Shown piece by piece: positions 1 through 7,135 of a DNA stretch of 8,295 nucleotides (within the stretch, counting starts at the first letter, position 1; each line of letters begins with the position of its first letter). The notes under the pieces are model-generated. The model saw only the letters and a program-made list of their open reading frames with translations. It made no database searches and had not been told where the DNA came from. Position numbers and translations under genes: made by a program. The stretch is from positions 1-8,295 of the forward strand of contig NZ_JAIQUM010000131.1 in assembly GCF_020075705.1 (NCBI RefSeq). The letters run 5' to 3'. The DNA comes from Metabacillus rhizolycopersici (GTDB taxonomy: Bacteria; Bacillota; Bacilli; Bacillales; Bacillaceae).

Positions 1-52
1 TTGAAATCATTTGGATATCACCTACATACAGTTAATAAAACCATTATAGAGT

Positions 53-97
53 AAAAAGGCAGTTGAAAGTTCGATATAATCGAACTTTCAACTGCCT
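53..97 (-). terminator. Rho-independent terminator of the PadR/ABC exporter operon
   Basis: Positions 57-75 and 79-97 form a perfect 19-bp inverted repeat around a 3-nt loop (76-78). Read on the minus strand, the stem is followed directly by a run of five T (57-53, the first shared with the stem base), as expected for an intrinsic terminator of minus-strand transcripts. On the plus strand the stem is followed by an A/T mix without a clear U tract, so I assign it to the minus strand only. It lies about 145 nt after the stop of the second ABC gene and 3 nt after the stop of a possible 30-codon ORF. Confidence 0.85.
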
Positions 98-100
98 AAT

Positions 101-193
101 TTAATAATGGACTTTTTCAGTGGCCTCATTGATTGGCAGGTGGTTTTTTATTATTCTTTCTTTAAAATCATCGTGTTCGGCAAGTAAATCCAT
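101..193 (-). CDS. Possible 30-aa small ORF or gene remnant before the terminator
   Basis: An ATG at 193 opens a 30-codon frame ending in TAA at 101-103. It begins MDLLAEHDDFKER and ends INEATEKVHY. The composition is protein-like (charged, few rare residues), and the stop lies only 3 nt from the terminator stem, the usual layout of the 3' end of a real gene. Against it, no Shine-Dalgarno sequence precedes the ATG, and an in-frame TAA lies two codons upstream. It could be a short cistron at the end of the ABC operon, the tail of a decayed gene, or chance. I do not recognise the sequence. Confidence 0.25.
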   Translation of the reverse strand: MDLLAEHDDFKERIIKNHLPINEATEKVHY

Positions 194-242
194 TACAACT
201 TAGAAACATAATGAGTATTCTCTTACTTTCCCATCTAAAAAC

Positions 243-2066
243 CTATATATTAAATGGATTCGAGTAAAGCCCATAGTAAAATCCGCGTTGATTCAATAGG
301 TCACGATGATTTCCTTGCTCAATCAGTTCACCATCTTTAATGACTAAAATCCGATCAGCTCGTTCGATTGTCTTTAATCTGTGGGCGATGACAAAGCTCG
401 TTTTCCCTGCCGTTAAATTTTGCAGACCCTTTTGAATTTCAAGCTCTGTTCTTGTATCAATATTAGATGTAGCCTCATCTAATATTAAAATATCAGCATC
501 TGCGAGGATTGCCCTTGCGATTGATAACAATTGCTTTTGTCCTTGGCTGATATTATCTCCACCAGCGGAAATCACCGTCTGATATTGATTCGGTAAATGT
601 TTAATAAAGCCATGTGCTGATGCTGTTTTTGCTGCTTGAATGACCTCTTCATCTGTCGCTTCAAGTCTTCCATAGCGGATATTTTCCATAATGGTCCCTG
701 AAAATAAATAGGGATCCTGGAGGACAATCCCAATGCTTTTTCGTAAGTCCCTTATTCGATAATCCTTACTATTCATTCCATCGATTATTATTTCACCTGA
801 ATTGATATCGTAAAAGCGAAGAAGCAAGTTTATGATCGTTGTTTTACCGGATCCTGTTGGTCCAACTAAAGCAATCATCTCGCCAGCTTTTGCTGTAAAA
901 TTAATGTGCTTTAAAGTCTTCTTTTCATCATCATAGCTAAAATCTACATCATGAAACGTAATATCACCTTGAAGCTTGTTTACGGCAACAGCCTCTTTTT
1001 TATCTTTTAAATCAGGTACTTCATCCATTGTTTCAAAAACTCTTTCTGCTCCTGCAATTGCAGCTTGGAGAGCATTTAATAAGTTTGAGATTTGATTGAT
1101 TGGTCTTGAAAATTGCCTTGAATATGTCACGAATGAGGCTAGTACCCCAATGGTTGTCATTCCTTTTAACGTCATAACGGCTCCCACACCAGTGACAAGC
1201 GCCAAGCCTAAGCTACTTATAAAGTTGTTTGTTGGTCCAAGAAAGCCAGAGAACATATCCGCACGCATGGCCGACTGTCTCAACCGTTCATTAATAGCAT
1301 CAAATTGAGTAAATGTCTCCTTTTCCTTCCCAAACAATGTGATCACTTCGCCACCACTAATTGATTCCTCAATAAATCCATTTAATTCCCCTAAGTCCTT
1401 TTGTCGCTTTGAAAAGTTTTTCCGACTTATCCCTACAATTTTCCTGGTAATAAACAGCATTAATGGAATGGTGATTAAGGCTACGATTGCTAAGACCCAG
1501 TTTAATGAAAACATGGCAATCGTAACTCCTGTAACGGTTAACAGAGTCGATATAATTTGAATGACACTTTGGCTCAATGCTTGATTTAAGTTATCTATAT
1601 CATTCGTGAAACGACTCATTAAGTCGCCATGCTTGTGTCGATCAAAAAATTTTAATGAGAGCGTCTGTAGCTTTGTAAATAAATCCTCGCGAAGAGTACC
1701 AATTGTTTTCACGGCTATATTAACCATCATGTAGGCCTGCAGCCAAGTAAAGAGTGATGCTGCAGCATAAATTCCAAGAAGCATTGCTCCCATTCTTATT
1801 GTTCCAGATACATCTTTTGGAATAATGTAATGGTCAATAATCACCCCAATATAATATGGGCCTGCCAAGCTTAACAAGGAGGAAAGGATGACAAATAGTG
1901 TTGATAACAACAAACCCACTTTCTGCCTCTCCATATAATTCCAAATCCTAAACAGAGTGCCTTTTGGATTTTTTGATTTTGCACTTGGTGCTTGGATTCT
2001 TCCTTTTGGCCCTGCACCACCTGTTGATTGTTGTATTCTTGCCATACTATTAATTTGATTACTCAA
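243..2066 (-). CDS. Heterodimeric ABC exporter subunit with intact catalytic motifs (LmrD/YfiC-like)
   Basis: A 607-aa fusion of a transmembrane domain and an ATPase domain, forming half of a multidrug-type ABC exporter. After a hydrophilic N-terminal extension (about 1-35), the membrane domain with six expected helices covers about 48-330. The nucleotide-binding domain runs from about 366 to the end. Visible motifs are Walker A GPTGSGKT (402-409), Q-loop Gln450, Walker B ILILDE with catalytic Glu531, and switch His562. The signature is ISQGQ (506-510) instead of LSGGQ. A non-canonical signature with an intact Walker B/His is what one expects of the LmrD/TM288-type partner. Length and layout also resemble Bacillus YfiC. 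The start is TTG at 2066: an AGGAGG lies 8 nt upstream, whereas the next ATG (2045) has none. It overlaps the end of the upstream ABC gene by 8 nt, so translation is probably coupled. The transported substrate cannot be read from the sequence. Confidence 0.95.
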   Translation of the reverse strand: MSNQINSMARIQQSTGGAGPKGRIQAPSAKSKNPKGTLFRIWNYMERQKVGLLLSTLFVILSSLLSLAGPYYIGVIIDHYIIPKDVSGTIRMGAMLLGIYAAASLFTWLQAYMMVNIAVKTIGTLREDLFTKLQTLSLKFFDRHKHGDLMSRFTNDIDNLNQALSQSVIQIISTLLTVTGVTIAMFSLNWVLAIVALITIPLMLFITRKIVGISRKNFSKRQKDLGELNGFIEESISGGEVITLFGKEKETFTQFDAINERLRQSAMRADMFSGFLGPTNNFISSLGLALVTGVGAVMTLKGMTTIGVLASFVTYSRQFSRPINQISNLLNALQAAIAGAERVFETMDEVPDLKDKKEAVAVNKLQGDITFHDVDFSYDDEKKTLKHINFTAKAGEMIALVGPTGSGKTTIINLLLRFYDINSGEIIIDGMNSKDYRIRDLRKSIGIVLQDPYLFSGTIMENIRYGRLEATDEEVIQAAKTASAHGFIKHLPNQYQTVISAGGDNISQGQKQLLSIARAILADADILILDEATSNIDTRTELEIQKGLQNLTAGKTSFVIAHRLKTIERADRILVIKDGELIEQGNHRDLLNQRGFYYGLYSNPFNI

Positions 2067-3801
2067 CAGCTACCCCTCCTATCTGCGCTTGTGTCGTATA
2101 AATTTCTTGATAGAGTGGACAACTTTCGAGCAATTCATGATGTGTCCCCATGCCAACAAGTGCACCATCGTCCATGACGACAATTTTATCTGCGTTGATA
2201 ATTGATGAAATTTTCGAGGCAACCACAAACGTCGTTGTCTCATGAAAATCAGATTCCAATGCTTGTAGAATTGTCGCTTCCGAACTAGCATCGACTGCAG
2301 ATGTTGCATCATCTAATATAAGAATCGCTGGTTTTCTGACAAAGGCTCTTGCAAGTGATAAACGTTGCTTTTGACCACCTGAGAGGTTTGTCGCACCTTG
2401 AGTTAATTGACGATCGAATTTATCCGCAAACTTCTCAATAAACTCGGTTGCACACGCATTTCTAGATGCTGCCTCAAGCTCTTCATCTGTCGCTGTTGCT
2501 TTACCAAACCTAAGATTCGTCTTAATACGACCAGAAAACAACATTGGCTTTTGCATAACATAACCAATTGATGAACGAAGGGTTTCTAGCTTAATGTTCC
2601 TCATGCTGACACCGTCAACAAGAATGTCGCCATGATCAACATCATACATTCTTGGTAATAGCTTTACTAACGTCGATTTTCCACTGCCAGTCGGGCCAAT
2701 AATACCAATCGTCGCTCCTTTAGCGGCGGTGAATGAGATATTCTTTAGAACATGTTCACCATTTTTACTATAAGAAAATGAAACATCTTTAAATTCTACT
2801 TCACCTTTAATAGAAGAAACTTGCTCTGAAACTACATATCTTTCAATCTCATTTTCCGTTTCTAACACTTGCTGAATCCTTTCAGCGGAAGGGAACGCTC
2901 TAATGATTTGCATTAGAACCATACTGCTCGTCATTAACGCCATCAAAATGATATTCAAATAGTTGATAAATGCTAGAATCACTCCAACTTGAAGCGTACC
3001 TTCATCTACCCGTATCGCTCCAAGCAATAGCGCAATCACAATCCCGATATTAATCACAAACATTAATATTGGCATTAGAATTGTAATGATTTGGTCTGCC
3101 GTCATTGTCGTTTTCGTTAACGAATCATTCACCTTTTTAAAAAGACCAATTTCATAATCCTTTCGCACAAACGCCTTTACAACTCTAATCCCAGCTATGT
3201 TTTCCTGTAGCTTTGTATTAAGGCGATCCATACCTTCCTGTACTCGTTTAAACCATGTACCTGCTTTTCTTGAAAGAAAGATAATGAAAAATAACAAGAT
3301 GGGGATTAAGACAAGAAGAATCGGAAAAAGCTCCCGTGCCTGGAAATAGACAAGGATGATACTTCCAATAAATAGTAGCGGTCCTCTTACCAACACACGA
3401 AGTGTCATCATTAAGGCTGTTTGAACTAATGTCAAATCGCTTAATACAATCGTAATTAATTTCCCACTACCAATCGAATCGCGGTTTTTACTTGAGAAAT
3501 GTTCAACCTTTTTAAAAACATCTCGTCTAATATCTGTTGCGAAATTCACCGCTGCACGCGTACTATACACAGTACACCCAGCACCACCGAGTAAGCCAAA
3601 AATCGCTGAAACAATCATCAGAGTACCCATTTGTATGACATATGCCATGTCATCATTCGCAATTCCATGATCAATCATTTTTTGCATAATAAGCGGCTGC
3701 GCGAGATCCATTGTAACCTCTAATGCCATTAATAATGGGGCAAGTATAACAAAAAGCTTATAAGGCTTTGTGTATGTCAACAACTTTCTGACAGAATTCA
3801 T
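2059..3801 (-). CDS. Heterodimeric ABC exporter subunit with degenerate catalytic site (LmrC/YfiB-like)
   Basis: A 580-aa ABC exporter half. Six hydrophobic segments are visible at about 14-36, 52-80, 137-154, 158-177, 238-263 and 270-297, followed by an ATPase domain from about 331. Walker A is GPTGSGKS (369-376), the Q-loop Gln is 417, and the signature is a canonical LSGGQ (473-477). The Walker B reads ILILDD, so Asp498 replaces the catalytic Glu, and the switch His is replaced by Ser529 (VVASK). These two losses are typical of the LmrC/TM287-type subunit. Its Walker motifs and the ISQGQ of the partner would form the degenerate ATP site, while its LSGGQ completes the active site of the partner. 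The ATG at 3801 has a GGAG 8 nt upstream, and the site overlaps the stop of the regulator gene. An out-of-frame ATG at 3805 is ignored. Size and layout resemble Bacillus YfiB. Confidence 0.95.
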   Translation of the reverse strand: MNSVRKLLTYTKPYKLFVILAPLLMALEVTMDLAQPLIMQKMIDHGIANDDMAYVIQMGTLMIVSAIFGLLGGAGCTVYSTRAAVNFATDIRRDVFKKVEHFSSKNRDSIGSGKLITIVLSDLTLVQTALMMTLRVLVRGPLLFIGSIILVYFQARELFPILLVLIPILLFFIIFLSRKAGTWFKRVQEGMDRLNTKLQENIAGIRVVKAFVRKDYEIGLFKKVNDSLTKTTMTADQIITILMPILMFVINIGIVIALLLGAIRVDEGTLQVGVILAFINYLNIILMALMTSSMVLMQIIRAFPSAERIQQVLETENEIERYVVSEQVSSIKGEVEFKDVSFSYSKNGEHVLKNISFTAAKGATIGIIGPTGSGKSTLVKLLPRMYDVDHGDILVDGVSMRNIKLETLRSSIGYVMQKPMLFSGRIKTNLRFGKATATDEELEAASRNACATEFIEKFADKFDRQLTQGATNLSGGQKQRLSLARAFVRKPAILILDDATSAVDASSEATILQALESDFHETTTFVVASKISSIINADKIVVMDDGALVGMGTHHELLESCPLYQEIYTTQAQIGGVAVE

Positions 3802-3812
3802 TCATCCAACTC

Positions 3813-4553
3813 CTACTTATCTCGTTTTCTTTCTTGCTGCTCTGACCAGTTAATCAACTGTTCACGCCCATTTTTTATAATTGAAACTACTTCACCTGCA
3901 AGTGATGGATCATGCATGATACTCCTCATTGCATAGAGAAACTCTAAATGGTATTTCTCCATTTCTTCCCGCACTAATACCGCTTCCTTTGATTGCTTCC
4001 ACATCAAGCGGAGACGCCACTGCTCCCAAAAGATATCGTCCCCATCATGAATCATCTCTGATAAAAACTCCAAGCCATTTGAATTTAACGAATAAACCTT
4101 TTTATCCGCTTGCTCATCAACAGAGATTAGCTCTTTATCATGTAAATCCTGTAAAGCAGGGTAAATCGTACCGGCACTTGGAAGATAAAAACCATCACTT
4201 CTTTCTTCTAATAGCTTCATCACTTGATAGCCATGCCTCGGCTCTTCCTTTAAAAGTTGTAGGATTGCTAATTGGATGAAACCTCTGCGCTTAGTGGATT
4301 TCGATTTCATTTTCCCTCTAAGGTGTGGAGGTTTTTCGAAAAGATGACGAGCGCTTTTCAAGCCTTTTCCTGTTATGAAATAAGCCCCCTCGTTGTTTAA
4401 TTGAATGATTTCCTCCTTCAGTAATTGCTCAATTACTAGTTTACTCGCTTGATTTTCTTCACCAAGAATTTGTAATAATTCCTGTTCCTTTAGGTTCTTT
4501 CGACTTAAATATGTAAGGATTGTCAGGGTGTCTTGATTTTTTAATGACGACAT
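3813..4553 (-). CDS. PadR-family transcriptional regulator with an extra N-terminal domain
   Basis: A 246-aa DNA-binding protein. The PadR winged helix-turn-helix lies at about 90-165, with the family landmarks RHGYQVMKLL (106-115), SAGTIYPALQDL (126-137) and the wing KKVYSLNSNG (151-160). A helical C-terminal part (about 170-246, rich in W, E and K) fits the dimerisation arm of PadR proteins. The first 75 residues look like a second, divergent winged helix (QELLQILGEENQ, then GAYFITGKGLKSA). This makes the protein roughly twice the size of LmrR, the PadR protein that controls lmrCD in Lactococcus. It is the first gene of the operon, 11 nt before the first ABC gene. By analogy it probably represses its own operon and is released by a compound the exporter handles; that role is inferred. 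The ATG has GGAGG 6 nt upstream. Confidence 0.92.
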   Translation of the reverse strand: MSSLKNQDTLTILTYLSRKNLKEQELLQILGEENQASKLVIEQLLKEEIIQLNNEGAYFITGKGLKSARHLFEKPPHLRGKMKSKSTKRRGFIQLAILQLLKEEPRHGYQVMKLLEERSDGFYLPSAGTIYPALQDLHDKELISVDEQADKKVYSLNSNGLEFLSEMIHDGDDIFWEQWRLRLMWKQSKEAVLVREEMEKYHLEFLYAMRSIMHDPSLAGEVVSIIKNGREQLINWSEQQERKRDK

Positions 4554-4589
4554 ACTACACCTCCGAAAGCATTTTATTTATTACGATTT

Positions 4590-4618
4590 ATTTTAATCGA
4601 TATATATATAAATGACAA
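4590..4618 (-). promoter_or_regulatory. Sigma-A-type promoter of the padR-ABC operon
   Basis: On the minus strand, TTGTCA (4618-4613) and TAAAAT (4595-4590) are separated by exactly 17 nt. Each matches the sigma-A consensus at five of six positions. The predicted transcript starts near 4583, giving a leader of about 30 nt that contains the GGAGG of the regulator gene. A second TATAAT-like hexamer further upstream lacks a good -35 partner. Confidence 0.7.
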
Positions 4619-4633
4619 TTATTATATCGATTA
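4594..4633. promoter_or_regulatory. Candidate PadR operator: 11-bp inverted repeat around the promoter
   Basis: TAATCGATATA (4594-4604) and its exact reverse complement TATATCGATTA (4623-4633) lie 29 bp apart start to start, close to three helical turns. Each arm contains the palindrome ATCGAT. One arm overlaps the -10 and spacer, and the other lies just upstream of the -35, so a bound dimer or pair of dimers would block RNA polymerase. It is not the ATGT-N8-ACAT site known for some PadR proteins, so assignment to this regulator rests on position and symmetry. Confidence 0.5.
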
Positions 4634-4693
4634 TTTTTTTCGACACATCTAAATATTTTGCCTATCAGACATCCACTCTCATAGTGAAACTAC

Positions 4694-4742
4694 AAAAAAG
4701 ACTCCCCTATTGTTTGTTTTAACTAATTTAGCAGTCTTCTTT
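4694..4742 (-). terminator. Weak terminator-like hairpin in the divergent intergenic region
   Basis: Read on the minus strand, AAAGAAGACT can pair with AGTCTTTTTT over ten positions including one G-U, but the loop is 29 nt. No minus-strand gene lies directly upstream, so its role is unclear. On the plus strand the same pairing contains an A-C mismatch. The 351-nt stretch between the regulator and the SEDS-like gene otherwise holds the two promoters described separately. Confidence 0.25.
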
Positions 4743-4861
4743 TATTATTATTTTATTACTACGGTTACTCCAAAAGCGAACGACTTATCGAAGTTAATGC
4801 ATCAAAATAATGGCCTAGCCTTTTCGTGTTAGTTTTACTGCTTTTTTTCAAATTTGTATAG

Positions 4862-4898
4862 TATAATGAGGTTTGTTTAACTATGTAAAATGGAGAAG
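4862..4898 (+). promoter_or_regulatory. -10 box and ribosome binding site of the SEDS-like gene
   Basis: A perfect TATAAT lies at 4862-4867, 37 nt before the ATG. The region 17 nt upstream (4839-4844, TGCTTT) is a poor -35, so the promoter may be weak or need an activator. GGAGAAG at 4892-4898 is the Shine-Dalgarno sequence, with nine bases between its GGAG core and the ATG at 4905. Confidence 0.5.
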
Positions 4899-4904
4899 TA
4901 GACT

Positions 4905-5765
4905 ATGCAAAACATTCATACAAAAACCAATTACTTAAAATTACTATTCCTTTTATTAACTCCGGTACCAGCGATTGTTTTGGGGGCTTTTGTCATGCAT
5001 TTTCATGGAGTTCCGATAACGATTTGGATACAAAATATAGTTTGCGTACTTACAGGTTGGCTTGTTTGTTTAGGATTTTTGGTTAAAAAAGGGGTCAGAG
5101 ATCATTTTGTGAGGAGATGGCTTTATCTTGCATTCATTATTTTATTGATCCCTTTCGCAAATTCAGGTATTGATGGAGTTCATCGTTGGATAAATATAGG
5201 GCCGGTAAAGTTACATATCTCAAGTATTTTGCTACCATTTTTATTGATTTCCATATGGAAGCTTGCAAGAAATAATCATTGGTGGTTAGCATCGATCACA
5301 GCAGTTGGAATCTCTATTACACTTAGTTTCCAGCCCGATGCAGCGCAAACAACAGCTTTTACTCTAGCAATACTGGTTGTTCTTGGTTCCATGGCTAAAG
5401 GACATTTTCTTCGCTTGAGTTTTCTTATGCTTATGTTACCTATTATGATTATTCCGTGGATATTTTTGGATTCACTCGCTCCAGTCCCTCATGTAGAGGA
5501 TATTCTTACATTAGCAAATAACTTAGGGAGCTCTTGGTTTATTAGCGGATTGATTTCACTTGTGATCTTACCAAGCCCATTTTTATTTTTCTCACCGCTA
5601 AAATACAGATCCTTATCAATTGGACTTGCTGTCTATTTTATAGCAACTTTACTCACACCACTTTTTGGACATTTTCCAGTCCCTTTAATGGGATATGGTA
5701 TTTCGCCAATTCTCGGGTATTTTATTGCACTAATTTGGTTCATAAAATCCCATAATTTGCAGTAA
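4905..5765 (+). CDS. Compact SEDS-like (RodA/FtsW/SpoVE-related) polytopic membrane protein
   Basis: A 286-aa protein with about ten hydrophobic segments joined by very short loops. Four stretches recall SEDS peptidoglycan polymerases in the right order. GVHRWINIGP (91-100) matches the GA.RW..LG loop, including its conserved Trp. QPDAAQT (143-149) matches QPDLGT. VPHVEDILTLANNLG (194-208) matches the loop before TM8 (H-T-D-F-I...E-E-F-G) that carries the catalytic Asp, here Glu198 or Asp199 with a one-residue gap. PVPLMGYGISPILG (258-271) matches the PLP.ISYGGSS segment near the C-terminus. RodA and FtsW are about 380-420 aa, so this is a reduced form with several key positions changed (YGIS for YGGS). 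Polymerase activity is therefore doubtful; a divergent glycosyltransferase, a modulator or a different role are all possible. It is monocistronic, divergent from the PadR operon, and ends at a strong terminator. Confidence 0.75.
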   Translation: MQNIHTKTNYLKLLFLLLTPVPAIVLGAFVMHFHGVPITIWIQNIVCVLTGWLVCLGFLVKKGVRDHFVRRWLYLAFIILLIPFANSGIDGVHRWINIGPVKLHISSILLPFLLISIWKLARNNHWWLASITAVGISITLSFQPDAAQTTAFTLAILVVLGSMAKGHFLRLSFLMLMLPIMIIPWIFLDSLAPVPHVEDILTLANNLGSSWFISGLISLVILPSPFLFFSPLKYRSLSIGLAVYFIATLLTPLFGHFPVPLMGYGISPILGYFIALIWFIKSHNLQ

Positions 5766-5926
5766 TCGATTTCAAGTTAATTGCTTCAAATATCTTTTGT
5801 TTTCATAGACATCTAGCTACATCTAATTCAAAGAAATAAGAAGAAGACAAAAATTAATTTCTCCCATTGCTAGTACTAATCTAACATGTGTAACTTTTTT
5901 TCATTTTACCCCAAACATTTGAGTGA

Positions 5927-5963
5927 AAAAAATCCATCCGTGAGAGTCTCGGATGGATTTTTT
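5927..5963. terminator. Bidirectional intrinsic terminator between convergent genes
   Basis: AAAAAATCCATCCG (5927-5940) pairs perfectly with 5950-5963 over 14 bp around a 9-nt loop. The stem begins with A's and ends with T's on both strands, so it can stop the SEDS-like transcript (plus, stop at 5765) and the pirin operon (minus, stop at 6058). The rest of 5766-6057 shows no gene. An 8-bp repeat CCAGTTAG/CTAACTGG (6017-6024 and 6062-6069) spans the end of the small downstream gene and could form a weak hairpin. Confidence 0.88.
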
Positions 5964-6057
5964 CACTGGCGGAATATTAAGCCAAACATGTCTATAGTAA
6001 GACTTGTAGAATTCACCAGTTAGTCATTATGATCATGCTGTCATCTATCAAAGTTCA

Positions 6058-6333
6058 TTAGCTAACTGGATAAACTGTTTTATGATCTGCTAAAATAATC
6101 AAATGGTTTTCACCATTATTGAATTCAATTCGTGCATCTGAAGAGTAATACCATGCTTTCTCGTTTTCTTTCACTTCAAAAAGATTCAATTCTTCTTTCA
6201 ACTTTAGTACCTCTTGGACTTCATCCTTTTTAACAGGCAGTGAAATTTTCCAATTATTATTCTTTTGCTCAATAGCAAATTGATCTGTTTGATATAAAAG
6301 GCGACTCCCAATCGCATGTCTAATCATTAACAT
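6058..6333 (-). CDS. Uncharacterised 91-aa protein translationally coupled to pirin
   Basis: I do not recognise a family. The start is taken as the ATG at 6333. The frame is open further upstream to a TTG at 6357, but AGGTGG lies 8 nt before the ATG, and the pirin stop codon is a single base away, a classic coupled start. The 91-aa product is soluble, with no signal peptide or membrane segment. It has a hydrophobic/basic N-terminus (MLMIRHAIGSRLLY), an acidic-basic helical centre (KKDEVQEVLKLKEELN, 35-50) and a beta-rich C-terminus (ARIEFNNGENHLIILADHK, 67-85). Tight coupling suggests it works with, or under the same conditions as, the pirin-like protein. Nothing in it suggests catalysis. Confidence 0.75.
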   Translation of the reverse strand: MLMIRHAIGSRLLYQTDQFAIEQKNNNWKISLPVKKDEVQEVLKLKEELNLFEVKENEKAWYYSSDARIEFNNGENHLIILADHKTVYPVS

Positions 6334-6334
6334 C

Positions 6335-7045
6335 TTACTCACCACCTGGTAAATCAATTAGCATAAAGAAACTATCTTGATTTGAAGTAATCGTTAATTC
6401 CTCTGTATCGGTAATACGGGCATCATCGCGACGTCCTAATGTAGATTCTTGGTTTAATCCTAGTTCTCCCTCAATTGTAAAGACATAGATCTTTCTACCC
6501 TTTTCTTGACGGAAAACCAGTTCCTTTCCTTTGTCTAGTTTTGATAAATAAATCGTTAAATCAGTATGAATTTTTGCTACTTGTTCAGAAGGGGATGGTG
6601 ATACTACTGGCAAGAGATTATTTTTTAACTTATCTAGATCAAAGGTGACGTCCTCATATGACGGCGTTAATTTACTTTCGTCAGGAAAAAACCACAGTTG
6701 CAAGATACTTGCCTCTTCATTATCAGATGGATTAAATTCTGAATGAAGGATTCCAGTTCCTGCACTCATACGCTGAATGCTACCATATTGAAGATTACCA
6801 CTGTTCTTTAAACTATCTTCATGCTTAAGTGTACCCTTTAATACAATTGAGACAATTTCCATTTCTCGATGAGGATGAAGTCCAAACCCTTTTCCTGGTT
6901 GAATTGTGTCATCATTTAAGACGCGCAGAGCTCCAAAACGAATATTTGATTCATCATAGTACTCTCCGAAGGAAAAACTAAAATTGCTTTCTAGCCAATC
7001 ATTTTTTGCTGAATAACGTGATGCTGCTCGATTAATTTGAATCAT
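6335..7045 (-). CDS. Pirin-family (YhhW-like) bicupin metalloprotein
   Basis: A 236-aa pirin-like protein. The N-terminal cupin contains the metal site: GLHPHREMEIVSIVLKGTL gives His57 and His59, and AGTGILHSEFN gives His101 and Glu103, the His-His-His-Glu set that binds iron in human pirin, at almost the same residue numbers. A C-terminal cupin-like half follows (IYVFTIEGELGLN near 185). Bacterial members are cytosolic; some, such as E. coli YhhW, show quercetin dioxygenase activity, but the physiological substrate is usually unknown. The frame can be opened at a GTG at 7054, but that GTG is part of the Shine-Dalgarno GAGGTGA, so the ATG at 7045 is the likely start. The next gene begins one base after the stop. 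The operator-like repeats upstream suggest control by a redox or electrophile sensor, which fits a quinone/flavonoid-related job; this is inference. Confidence 0.92.
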   Translation of the reverse strand: MIQINRAASRYSAKNDWLESNFSFSFGEYYDESNIRFGALRVLNDDTIQPGKGFGLHPHREMEIVSIVLKGTLKHEDSLKNSGNLQYGSIQRMSAGTGILHSEFNPSDNEEASILQLWFFPDESKLTPSYEDVTFDLDKLKNNLLPVVSPSPSEQVAKIHTDLTIYLSKLDKGKELVFRQEKGRKIYVFTIEGELGLNQESTLGRRDDARITDTEELTITSNQDSFFMLIDLPGGE

Positions 7046-7095
7046 TTCTTTCACCTCGTACTTCCTAAATGTCAGGGAATTTTATTAAAATCCGG

Positions 7096-7135
7096 ATTAT
7101 ATATTGACACAAAATATCTTTAGATTGAGATATTT
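7096..7135 (-). promoter_or_regulatory. Pirin operon promoter with an overlapping MhqR-like operator
   Basis: On the minus strand, TATAAT (7101-7096) lies about 50 nt before the pirin ATG; its -35 region (near 7119-7124) is poor. Over that -35 region sits an inverted repeat, AAATATCT (7112-7119) and AGATATTT (7128-7135), separated by 8 nt. The core ATCT-N8-AGAT has the spacing and outer bases I recall for the MhqR operator of Bacillus (tATCTcgaattcgAGATa), a MarR-type repressor induced by quinones. A repressor here would cover the -35. The assignment is from memory of the motif. Confidence 0.5.

Noticed and set aside
1096..1560. Plus-strand open frames of 70 and 73 codons inside the second ABC gene
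   Set aside because: They lie antisense to a well-supported ABC transporter gene, lack ribosome binding sites and resemble no protein.
2079..2312. Minus-strand 77-codon frame inside the first ABC gene
   Set aside because: It is in another frame of the ATPase domain and its composition is unlike a real protein; a shadow.
3929..4279. Plus-strand 116-codon frame opposite padR
   Set aside because: It is antisense to the PadR domain coding region, with no ribosome binding site.
4765..4856. Minus-strand open frame of about 30 codons ending in TAA at 4765, upstream of the SEDS-like gene
   Set aside because: There is no ATG or ribosome binding site, and it approaches the promoter of the divergent gene. 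At most it is a remnant.
7104..7109. Perfect TTGACA on the plus strand upstream of pirin
   Set aside because: No -10 box at proper spacing and no plus-strand gene downstream.
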